NCBI GenBank assembly: GCA_949130495.1
Contig: OX422214.1
Span: forward strand, 3,394,046 to 3,458,045
Reading direction: 5' to 3'
DNA length: 64,000 nucleotides
Origin: Sambucus nigra
Taxonomy: Eukaryota; Streptophyta; Magnoliopsida; Dipsacales; Adoxaceae
Shown: one piece after another, positions 22,801-33,136 of the stretch
Layout: every line of letters begins with the position of its first letter
Numbering within the stretch: the first letter of the stretch is position 1
The notes under the pieces: generated by a model
The model's input: only the letters and a program-made list of their open reading frames with translations
Database searches by the model: none
Told to the model about the DNA's origin: nothing
Program-made: the position numbers and the translations under genes

Positions 22801-23975
22801 TTTGGCGTACTAAGGTTTAGGTCGTTATATTATGTCCTCAATCTAACTAAATGAATGCGGGTTCTGACCCAAGGCCCTATTGACCAAATCTTAATCAAAA
22901 CAAAGAATCGAGCTATAACAGGAGGACTATCCTCAATGTGGTGACCTACTTTATATAAAGCACCTACAAACATAGTTAATATGCCGATAAGTGTGGTGTA
23001 TAGTCATGAAACTCCCCATATTTCAGTCAATTATGTACACCAAATCATAAATCATCTATGAACTATATAATTTTTGCTGAATCGAATGAGCTAAAATCTG
23101 ATGATCAAAATCAATTTGTGATATCTCCAACTATAACTTAAGGATAACATTTAACTACGTATTCCGAGCACTAGCTTCCAATTAACTTTTAGTCAGAAAA
23201 TTTTGAGCTTATTAACAACAAAATGTAACAAAAAATACTTAAAAGAAAATTTCATGCAATAGGTAAAATGCACAATATAAGATGGCTGTTACGTCTAAAA
23301 AGAAGAATTTTATTATTGGACATATTTATCTTAAATAGGAGAAGGAAGGTAATTTTACATGGGCTTTAAATTTTTCGAAGGAAATACCCCTTCTGTAATT
23401 GTTACTGACAGAGAGTTGGCCTTGATAAATTCCATCCAAGTAACATTTCTTGAGACCGCACAATTGCTTTGTACATGACATATATCTAAGAGGCATTAGA
23501 TTTTTTTATCATAAATTTTATCCCACATAAATATTGGATGTTATTCCCAGCCATGGGTTGCTTGTTCTCCACTGCATACTTTGTGTTTATTCCCCCGACA
23601 AAATATCTTACTTACCATTAAGGACCGCACCAACTGGTAAATTCTCCCCTATTGTTCCAATTGCGTTGTATGACAATAATGATTTTATGCCAATACGCCT
23701 TAAACTAGGTGCTCCAATGCCACATATTATACCTGGGTGGGAGAATCTTTGATATCCCGATGCCCAATGGTGGGAATATCAGGTGAGAGATTTTATTGTT
23801 AAGTGGGACACGCTTATTGGTCCATTGTTGGATCCTTCTTCTATCTAAATGAAAATTGAACAAGGTACAATTTTTTTTTAGCTTTATGCATTTCTTCAAT
23901 AAGGTGTTTCACTGTGATTTAAATAACAATGATGATTATTTATTTATTATTTTTCTGTATCTAAGAAATGTCGAT
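19900..23975. other. No gene recognised
   Basis: AT-rich sequence with short frames on both strands. Near 23.6-23.8 kb a + strand frame (RTAPTGKFSPIVPIALYDNN, then HIIPGWENL) has a protein-like look, but I cannot name it. I see no termini or structured repeats. Confidence 0.4.
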
Positions 23976-24166
23976 TTCAGCATATACGAGGTGACTAGAA
24001 AAGTCATGGATCAATGTGAGGCTCGGGATGAAGTTCCTTATTGGAAGATGTGACAATTTGATTTTATTTTGCCGATTTCAACATATATTATATGACTAGC
24101 AAAAGCATGGATCAATATGGGGCTCGGGATGAAGTTCCTTACTAAAGATGTGACAATTTGATTTTG
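23976..24166 (+). repeat. Tandem duplication of about 95 bp
   Basis: Two adjacent copies share GATTTCA, CATATA, GACTAG, ATGGATCAAT and GGCTCGGGATGAAGTTCCTT, and both end ATGTGACAATTTGATTTT. Confidence 0.85.
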
Positions 24167-24179
24167 TTTTGTCAGAAAT

Positions 24180-24320
24180 TTGGCACATCTCGATATTAAA
24201 AATCTGGCACTGTTTTAAACTGTGCCAAAATTGGCATGATTTAATGACAATCTGGCGCACTTTAAAAGAGTGCCAAAATTTTCCACTATTTTGAAGTGTG
24301 CCAAAATTGAGTATAATTGA
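24180..24320. repeat. Cluster of short TGGCAC/GTGCCA hairpins
   Basis: Three adjacent units of the type TGGCAC, AT-rich spacer, GTGCCAAAA. Such inverted mini-repeats are common in subterminal regions of plant CACTA transposons, but no CACTA terminus is seen next to them. Confidence 0.6.
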
Positions 24321-24349
24321 CTAAAATATAAAATTCCCTAAAAAATTAT

Positions 24350-24560
24350 ACTTACTCACTTTGAGTCTTTCGCTCACTCATCCCTCTCACTTTGGAGTCT
24401 CCTGCTCGACTTTTCTCTATCACGTTTTGGTCACATTGGAGTCTCAGGTCTGCCGTCACTTTGGAGTATATCATGTTCTCCATCACTTTGGAGTCTCAGG
24501 TCTCCCATTCGTCACTTTGGTCACTCTCACATCATTCTCCGGTCACTTTTGAGCCTCTTA
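24350..24560 (+). repeat. Degenerate short repeat CACTTTGGAGTCTC
   Basis: About eight copies of a TCACTTTGGAGTCTC-like motif in 200 bp, irregularly spaced. The 63-residue frame across it has HFGV repeats that merely mirror the DNA repeat. Confidence 0.75.
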
Positions 24561-24715
24561 CATAGGTAATACATAGTGTGCTGCTTGAGATTCGATAGTT
24601 CTACTGCTTAAGTTTCTATTTGAGATTTGATAGTTCATTGTTTTCATAGTATGTTGAGATTCAAATGTTGAGCCTGAGATTCGAATCTCAATATTGAGAT
24701 TACCCACATATTATT

Positions 24716-24738
24716 GGGGGGGGGGGGGGGGGGGGGGG
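24716..24738 (+). repeat. Run of 23 G
   Basis: An uninterrupted poly-G run followed by AATCGAACCCTC. Confidence 0.9.
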
Positions 24739-25560
24739 AATCGAACCCTCAAATCTTACATGAGGGTAAGAGTTCGAACACAAAGCTAGCCCTAGTGATG
24801 AATAGTTTTTTATATGCCCCAAATTATTAACCATGTTTCTAGAATACATCTAAAAGTGGGTGAGTTAAAAACATCCCAATATTACCATGGGAAGAGTAAT
24901 GATTTAAGTGTATATGTTGTATTCTAAATACATTTGCAATTATCATAATAATAAATTTGGATTGTACTTTTTTTAAATGTTTTACTTTCAAACGGTGACT
25001 ATTAAGATGGAACTCAAGGAGTATGACCCTGTGAACGTTTTTACTAAATTGAGTTGTAGCAATTATCTATGGATTGACTCGCATGGAATTATGGGAGCAT
25101 CATTTGGAAAACACTTAATTAATGGATTGACTTGTATCATTATTAAATTATATTCATATTTTCGTCCGACCACCATACATTGAGATTCCAATATTGAGCT
25201 GCCACTCACATACCTTAGCTATCAGTGTTATTTTAGCTTGACCTCCTCCTATTGTTAGTGGACATCGAACATTTATGAGTCTATTGATCGTGTTTGTGTC
25301 ACCACTGGTTGTGGGCAATTATAAGCACCCAAAACTGAACATTTTATACCCCAAATAGATGTATTTTAGTTGCTAATTCTCGACAATATGGGTTTTATGC
25401 GCTTAATTGTTCAATATGCAGGCTTAATGCACGTTGCGGTGTTCAAACGCGTATTTCAAAGCAATTGTGCAGAATATGGAGTTAATTGTCCCAAAATCTA
25501 CCTAAACCCTTACCCGAGCCTAAACCTAGCCCAAACTTATCCCAAGCCTGTGTGTGTTTT
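24739..25560. other. No gene recognised
   Basis: No credible frame. From about 25320 the text resembles a degraded LTR-type non-coding region, but no terminus is identifiable. Confidence 0.35.
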
Positions 25561-26534
25561 GTTTGTGTATTTTTTTTATATTTTTTAGATTTTTAGTTTT
25601 GAGTCATTTCTATTTTTTAGGATTTATTTTTTATTTATTTAGAATTTGTAGGTTTTATTTACTATTTTTTATATTTTATTATTTTATTTTTATTTTATCT
25701 TTATTTTTTTATTAGTTTTATTTTATTAGAATTAGTTTTTTTTAGGATTTCATTTATTTTTAGATTTATTAGATTTTATTTTTTTAGGCTTTTAGTTTTT
25801 AGTCTTATAGATTTCTATTTTTATTTTTATTTCTTTTTAGATTTATCTTTTTTATTTTTGTGTCTTTTATTTTATAGGATTTTATATTTTTATGTAGTTA
25901 TTAATTAATTTTTTTTTAGTTATTAGTTTTTATTCTTAGTTTTTATTTTAGTTGTGTTTAGTTTTTTTTTAGAGTTTGTTTAGTGTGTCGTGTCGTGTCT
26001 ATTTTATTTTACTTTTTATTTATTTAGTTTAGTTTAATTTTTAATCCAGATTAATTTTAATTTTAATTTTAGTTTATATTTTTTTAGGGGGTCCTAATTA
26101 AACACACGCACACCCTACTTCTATTCACCCTCACCCTTATCCTACACTCCCATACACCCTCACCCTCACACACTTACCATACACCCTCACCCACCAAATC
26201 CTCCCACTTCATCTTCAACCTCAAACCCCCCACCTCTTTCTCTCTCATCTCACTCATACCACCATACCTCCATAACCAAAACACCAAACACCAAACACCT
26301 TCTTCTCTCGCATACCCTCATACACACCCCACAACCACAACAAGAACAAACCCACCTGCCGACCTCGCACCATCCACAACTCCGGACGCTCCCTTCCGTC
26401 GCCTGAGCCGCGAACCCCACCGCCGGTGACCTCCACAACCAAACCCGGTAGCCCCAACCCGGCGTGCCTTGCCCTGCCGCTAGAACCCCTCACCGGCCCG
26501 ACCTCTCCCTCTCCCGCCGTCCCTTTACCCCTTA
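25560..26534 (-). other. Probable leader of a minus-strand gypsy element: T-rich then C-rich
   Basis: On the + strand 25560-26090 is nearly all T, with A and some G; 26100-26534 is C-rich with almost no G at first. On the minus strand this is a G-rich region directly downstream of the PBS at 26535-26552, then an A-rich region, as expected for the untranslated leader of a Tat/Athila-type element. The 99- and 62-codon minus frames here are Gly/Arg/Val-rich and look like composition artefacts. No gag is recognisable to the left. Confidence 0.5.
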
Positions 26535-26552
26535 TCCCCGGCAACGACGCCA
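26535..26552 (-). other. Primer binding site, tRNA-Asp type
   Basis: The minus strand reads TGGCGTCGTTGCCGGGGA. It differs at one base from the TGGCGCCGTTGCCGGGGA complementary to the 3' end of plant tRNA-Asp, the PBS of Tat/Ogre and Athila gypsy elements. It follows TTATCA plus AA, so an LTR should end at about 26555 and extend to higher coordinates. Confidence 0.82.
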
Positions 26553-26555
26553 TTT

Positions 26556-27881
26556 GATAACGTGGCTTTTGTGTGTAAGTCGTTGTTGTTGAAAGCCAAG
26601 TTAGTCAAAAATCCTCAAATACCTACAAAATATAACAATCTAAAGTGTAGAGTGGTAAGTAAGGATGTCAATCCACTTTCTAGGGAGTAAAGCAAATGGA
26701 ACAAATTCACATGTAATTCACTTTTTATTTTCTTTTTGTGCTTTTTCACTTTTCTAATTTTTTTAGCTTTTTCAATATTAAAACAATAGGGTGAGGTGAG
26801 GTGAGGTGAAATAAGACTAAACTAAACTAAATATGATATGATAATAACTAACTAGAAAGTTACTAAAATGAAAACAAAATCTAACACTAAAATAAAAGAT
26901 AAAATGAGGTAAATAATTTTGAGAACAATCAAGGAGTGGGATTACACCACAAATTTTAGTTATTCTAATTAATTAACTTAATTATTTGAATACTCCCAAA
27001 TTAATATCAAAACTACAAATCAACTCTCGTTGCAAATGTAATTCTAATAATAACATTTAAGAATGTTAAGTTTAACACCCCACAACTCTAGAAAAAAAGA
27101 TCCACACTCCTTTTAATTAATCACCCGCTAGGATCGATCGATTAGAATTTATGTCAATTTTATAAAATAAATTTAGAGTTGAAATTCTACTGATAATACC
27201 TATTTTAGATTCGAACTACAGATAGGGGTTTCTTAAGTGGGGTATTATCACTTGAATTTCAACTCTAAATTTATTTTATAAGATTGACATAAATTCTAAT
27301 TGATCGATCCTAGCGGGTGATTAATTAAAAGGAGTGTGGATATTTTTTTCTAGAGTTGTGGGGTGTTAAACTTAACATTCTAAAATGTTATTATTAGAAT
27401 TACATTTGCAACGAGAGTTGATTTGTAGTTTTGATATTAATTTGGGAGTATTCAAATAATTAAATTAATTAATTAGAATAACTAAAATTTGTGGTGTAAT
27501 CCCACTCCTTGATTGTTCTCACAATTATTTACCTGATTTTATCTTTTATTTTAGTGTTAGATTTTGTTTTCATTTTAGTAACTTTGTAGTTAGTTATTAT
27601 CATATCATATTTAGTTTAGTTTAGTCTTATTTCACCTCACCTCACCCTATTGTTTTAATATTGAAAAAGCTAAAAAAAATTAGAAAAGTGAAAAAGCACA
27701 AAAAGAAAATAAAAAGTGAATTACATGTGAATTTGTTCCATTCGCTTTACTCCCTAGAAAGTAGATTGACATCCTTACTTACCACTCTACACTTTAGATT
27801 GTTATATTTTGTAGGTATTTGAGGATTTTTGACTAACTTGGCTTTCAACAACAACGACTTACACACAAAAGCCACGTTATC
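26556..27881. repeat. 1.33-kb near-perfect palindrome (645/641-bp arms, 40-bp spacer)
   Basis: The left arm (26556-27200) runs from GATAACGTGGCTTTTG to GATAATACC. The right arm (27241-27881) runs from GGTATTATC to CAAAAGCCACGTTATC. The arms match throughout with few differences; the spacer is 27201-27240. The outer left edge coincides with the expected LTR end next to the tRNA-Asp PBS. There is no coding capacity. A transcript across it would form a very long double-stranded RNA. Confidence 0.93.
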
Positions 27882-30244
27882 GGGCATTCAATTGTCAAAT
27901 TTAATACTACATGCTAGTTGTTGTATGTGATCAATATAATGTGTATATGTGTTATTGGCACGGGTGCTGAGTATCGATTGTTAGGGTGTTTTAAAATTGT
28001 TGAATTATTTATATTTTTAGAGTTGGTGATTGTTGAATGATGAAATAATATGCACCAGTGCATATTATATTGCCTTTACTCTTCTATGACTCTATTTCTC
28101 TCTTTTGACTTCCAATCAGACTTAGTCCTCAACACCACTGAGGTAATTCCCTTTATTTTGAAACTAGGGTTTAGAGAATCAAAATTTACTTAGTGTTTGG
28201 AAACTAAGCTTTTGTATCGATCTTAACACAAATTTTCATTTCCTTATTTGGATTTCGATATTAGTTTATTATTTGTGATTTTTGTTTTTAATTTCAATTT
28301 TGTTTTAGATCGACAAGTTTGGAGTCAGATCTTGGAGCTAGACCCATATGTCTTTTATTTGATCAGATCAGATAATGTATACTCTTTCATTTTTACCAAA
28401 ATATAGAGCTCGACCCACTTGTTTGTCACTTTTAATTTAGGATTTGTGGCCTTTCCTACGTCATCTGATTTTGGTTTCAATCTATGTTTACATATATAGC
28501 TAGCAGTGCATATGGTTCATATAGTTTTCAATTGGTAACCTACTGATTCATTGTTGTGTTCATTGTGTTGTGAGTTGTGTGACCAGATATATATTTTCAA
28601 GGGTGTTCTTTTTCATATTGTAATGAGTATGTATGCGGGTCTTCTACTTATAATTTCTTAATACTAACAAAGTTGAATATTGTCCAATAACAGAGGATAT
28701 ATGGGATGTGGATTTCTTCTCGTAGCTTCATCTAATGGACTACGGGTCGTGATGAATTCAATAATGATATCTGATAAATGAATTATGAGTTGTGGTTCCT
28801 TTGATTGATTTTTCCATTTAGTACTGCTTTGATTAATTTTTCAACTATGTTATGCATAGTACCCTACCACCGTATGCTTCTTATTTCCTTTCTCAGTCCT
28901 GGTCCTTCTAGAATACTATTACCATAAGATATCAGTTTCTATTTGTCTCTCTTTAAAAAAGTTTAAATAGTAATCTTAATGGGAGGTGTTTGTGTTGCAA
29001 TCTCTAAACATGTATGATCATTTTCTTTCATTGTAGGAAGTAAGTACCGAGATCATAAAATTTATGTTTACATTGGTTAAATTAGTTGGAATCTAGCGGT
29101 TTATGGGTCATATCTATTAGATCATATTAATTATGTGGATCTGATGACTTGGTTAATTTTCTATCGCACGTGACTTATATGTGCATGAAGGTTTTACAAG
29201 GGATTCATTGATTTTTGATGATTTTATCCGAGTATAATTAGTTTTCTTAGGTCCAAGAGAGTATCCATGATTTGATACCATTGTTTAATAATTGTGATGT
29301 TACTATTACAGTTATTGGACTTTATTTGAATGTTTGTGCTTAATGTTTTCAGGATACCGTGTTGTATAGGGGAGTCGAGGCTCTCAAATATGATAACCTA
29401 CATGTATATATGGTCCTGATCAGATTTGGAATTGTTGCTTCTGTGTTAATGCATCCTGAATAGATATCAACCTGAAATGTGATGATTGGTTGGAAAATGG
29501 AGCTCTGGATTATAATATGTCTGATATAGACATTATAAAGATTTTTGATCTACTAAATCACAAAGGAGAATGGGACATTAACATTCTTTTCCTACTTTCA
29601 ACCTCTGCAACTGTTAGTGGTATGGTTACTCAAGTGCAAATCATACAAGCTAATAAGGTGACTTTTTCTTTTTAATAGAAATTTCAACATTTTGTATTAA
29701 GTTGAGTTTATTCATCCGATTATTATAATATTTTAATTATCACGTATAGTTTTATCTATTCAGGACTCCTTTCTAATTTTTGTTTGTTTATGCTACCAAG
29801 AATAAGTAGAATCGCCTATATCATAGAGTGATAGTTATATATTGTGGAAACTAGGTGGTTGAACTCTTTGAGATGAGATTTTTGTTATGTTTGTACATTA
29901 TTAATAGTTATAAATGCAATTCGATGGTTAAAATATTCCCGTGCGAATGGTAATTAAGCGGTTTGTATTGTTGAACTAATTTCAGTAGTAATTTAAATCT
30001 TCACTATTGATTGGACTAGAGCATATTTATATTCTCACTATTGATTTAGATAGTTTACTGATTGCACGTGTGAAAATTAGGGACATTGGTTTGTTTGCTT
30101 AAAGATGATACGTTAAGCTAGATGGATTTTTCTATTTCCACTTTATTTGTATGCATATCATAATATAGGATCACTCAAATTTTGTTTGGATAGAGTTCTG
30201 AGATTTTTTGTCTCATATATTTAGTAAAATTTATTATACGATCT
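27882..30244. other. No gene recognised
   Basis: AT-rich. It includes a 24-bp palindrome at about 28047-28070 (ATAATATGCAC, CA, GTGCATATTAT). A short + strand frame at 29490-29675 (IDIIKIFDLLNHKGEWDINI) faintly resembles the segment before the zinc-finger domain of L1 LINEs; this is too weak to annotate. The last bases before 30245 flank CACTA1. Confidence 0.35.
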
Positions 30245-30269
30245 CACTACAGCACACCAAAACTGGGCT

Positions 30270-30665
30270 AATGGTCATGGAATTTATCCCTGACCAGGAA
30301 GGGTGGGTCGCGGATTTTGTCCGTGACCAAATCGGGCGTGACCAATTACGGTGGTCACGGCCCAAATCCCTTAACCAGAGTCTGTCACGGATCCCTCATA
30401 GTCACAGATGTGGTCACGACCCAAATCCATGACCATGTCTAGATTAAAAAACAATCTGGTCACGGACTTGCACCGTGACCAGTAATCTGTGCCATCCATA
30501 TTTGTCACGGCTAAAGGCCATAACCAAACTTAATGTATGTATGATATTGTCATGTCTTAAGGCCGTGACCATCCTTGTTGTGCATAAAATATTATCACGG
30601 CTCTTGGTCGTGACTATACTTACTGTGTATAAAATATTGTCACGGCTTTAAGCTACGACCAATTT
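30270..30665. repeat. Left subterminal repeats of CACTA1
   Basis: Repeated GGTCACGG and CCGTGACC pairs, often as small hairpins with a variable centre. In En/Spm such repeats bind the TNPA product and define the transposon end. Confidence 0.85.
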
Positions 30666-30719
30666 TAATAATAATAAAAAAACCTCGAATGGGAAGATAA
30701 TCAGTTAGTTGCTACAAGT

Positions 30720-31600
30720 GCTCCATGTGTGACCTCGAGGAGGTCCTATACTCTCAAATCGGGGGTCTCGTGCCCTCAAATCGAGGGGTCACGGGACCAC
30801 GCGATCACGGGACCCGTCTAGGCATTCTGAAATATGGGCAATGCTCTCAAATGGGGGGTCCCGTGGCCACGCGGTCATCTCGTTCAGGCTATGTTTGTCC
30901 CGTGTGAGGTGTTGGCACCGCTCACAGGTCCGTTTGGGGGTGTTAAGGGATTCTACCCCCCCCCCCCAACGACACCTTTTCAAGCCTAAGTGTGGATATT
31001 CTGAAATATGGGTCGTGCTCTCAAATCGAGGGTCCCGTGGCCATGCAATCGGATCATGCGGGGTACGTTGGTCTCGTGCGAGATGTTGGCACCGCTCACA
31101 GGACCGTTGGGGGACGCTAAGTGGTTTTGCCCCCCGACGGCACCTTTTCAAGCCGAAGTGTGGGCATTCTGAAATATTGGTCGTGATCTCGAACCGGGGG
31201 TCCTGTGGCCACGCGGTCGGTGCATGAGGGCTATGTTGATCCCGTGCGAGGTCTTGGCGCCGCTCACGGGGCCGTTTGGGGGGAGCAAAGGGATTTTGCC
31301 CCCCGACGGAACCTTTTCAAGCATAAGTGTGGATATTTTGAAATATGGGTCGTGCTCTCAAATCGGGGTTCCCGTGGCCACACGGTTAGTTTGTGTGGGC
31401 TACGTTGGTCCCATGCGAGGTGTTTGCGCTACTCATGGGTCCGTTTGGGGGCCCTAACGGGTTTCGCCCCTCGACGACACCTTTTCAAGCCTAAGTGTGG
31501 ATATTCTTTGTGATGGGTCGTGCTCTCAAATCCGAGGTCCCGTGACCATGGGATCGGATCCTACTACCTACGTTGGACCCGTACATGGTGATCGCTGCCC
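30720..31600 (-). repeat. Tandem array A of CACTA1 (about 170-bp unit, 5 copies)
   Basis: The block ATGGGTCGTGCTCTCAAATC recurs with variants at about 30833, 31006, 31176, 31345 and 31511. Each is followed by a variant of CCCGTGGCCACGCGGTC, then CCCGTGCGAGGT, GGGGCCGTTTGGGGG and CCTTTTCAAGC. Units are about 168-173 bp. As the reverse complement it belongs to the same family as array B and as array C in CACTA2. Open frames of 100-130 codons across it are repeat artefacts. Confidence 0.88.
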
Positions 31601-31889
31601 TAAAATAAATGAAGGTTGTCAAGCTCTTAATCTTCCTGTGAGGCCACCTTGTAATGTTGAGTTCCATGCACCTTGAAATTAATCCCTTTCAAACATTACC
31701 ACTCATTCTACTAAACAAATCGAACTCCACCATCTAAAATCAATAATGGGAACATTTGCTATAGTTGTAAAAAACCATGGATTCACTCGTGAAAGACTAT
31801 GTGGCTTAGTTGGTCTAAAGACTATCCAGAAAAAACTCCAAAGACCGTTCAAATCACGGTTCTAGTGTTCCCGTGCCATGACTGTTCAG

Positions 31890-32420
31890 ATTTTCTTACC
31901 AAACATGCCTTTTGAGGGCGAAAACTAAAAGAACCTCCCAAACGGCCCCATGAGAGGTGCAAACACCTCTTACGAGATCAATTTAAATCGCAGGAACCGA
32001 CCACGTGGTTCCAGAAAATGAAGATAATTTGAGAAAATCAATATTTTATACTTGAAAACGTGCCATTAGAGGGTGAAACCCCTTAGTGCCCCCCAGGCGG
32101 CCCCTTTAGGGGAGCAATCACCGCAAACGAGACCAATGTAACTCCAGGAACCGATCGCATGGTTACGGGACCCACGATTCGAGAATATGACGATAATTTG
32201 AGAAAATCCACACTTAGGCTTCAAAACATGCCGTTAGAGGGGAAACCCCTTAACGTTCACCCTACAACCCCTAAAGAAGTTTGAACACCTCGCACGGGAC
32301 CAATGTAACTCATAAGAGCTGACTGCGTGGTCAAGGTACCCCCGATTTGAGAATATAATGATAATTTGAAAGTATCTAAAATTAGGTTTAAAAATATGTC
32401 GTTAGAGGGCGAAAAACCAA
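31890..32420 (+). repeat. Array B of CACTA1 (same family, opposite orientation, 3 copies)
   Basis: Copies carry GACCAATGTAACTC or a variant at about 31977, 32135 and 32301, with CGATTTGAGAATAT-type and ATGCCGTTAGAGGG-type blocks. Spacing is about 160-167 bp. It is inverted relative to array A across about 290 bp of other sequence. Confidence 0.82.
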
Positions 32421-32422
32421 AG

Positions 32423-32690
32423 CATTATCCCGTCCTCCTTCTAACATACTATCCAACAACAAGCTAATAACCAATAATTATCCAACAGCCAAACCAAACA
32501 AAACCAATAATTATCCCATACTCCTTCGAACATACTATCCAATAACCAATAATTATCCAACAGCCAAACCAAAAAAACCAATAATTATCCCGTACTCCTT
32601 CTAACATACTATCCAATAATAAGCCAACAACCAATAATTACCCAACCGCCAAACCAAACCAAACCAATAATTATCCCATACATCTAAAAT
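32423..32690 (+). repeat. Tandem repeat, about 80-bp unit, 3 to 4 copies
   Basis: The unit contains CCAATAATTATCCC, ACTCCTTCTAACATACTATCC and AACAGCCAAACCAAA in that order. It lies between array B and the TNP2 3' end. The CTCCTTC block is absent from the last copy. Confidence 0.85.
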
Positions 32691-33136
32691 ATTTAAAAGA
32701 TAATGCATATCAATTATATAACTACTTCAGTTAAAGTAAAGAGTATCGGATTCCTGCGATCCAACAAGGCCATTAAATAAAGTCTTCCAAGTGTGATTGG
32801 ACCAAATTGATCCTGGAGCCCCCAACGTATTCTTTTACATGTACATTTGTTGACTAGCTTCTTTAATACAATATTCATAAAATTAATTTAACTGCATTTT
32901 ATGAACACTGCATCAATGAAATTGCTCAACAAATATATATGTGTAGGAACATGTGGAAATTGAGTTGGGTCAATTTTATCCAATCACAAACTCAAATGAC
33001 CCTATTCTCAAATCGAGTGTCTTATGAAAGTATCTAAATATTTGACTGAGCATAACATATTATCGAAAGTTAACTTACATAAATCATATTAAACATTCAT
33101 AAAAGTAACTAAACATTCATACATCAAAGTAAAGCA

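Noticed and set aside
26250..26553. Gly/Arg/Val-rich minus-strand frames of 62 and 99 codons
   Set aside because: They lie directly after a retrotransposon PBS and reflect G-rich leader composition; no domain is visible.
29490..29675. LINE fragment on the + strand
   Set aside because: Only a faint pattern match over about 40 residues; not enough to annotate.
30725..31513. Open frames of 60-128 codons in CACTA1 array A
   Set aside because: They reflect the G+C-rich ~170-bp repeat; frames on both strands overlap.
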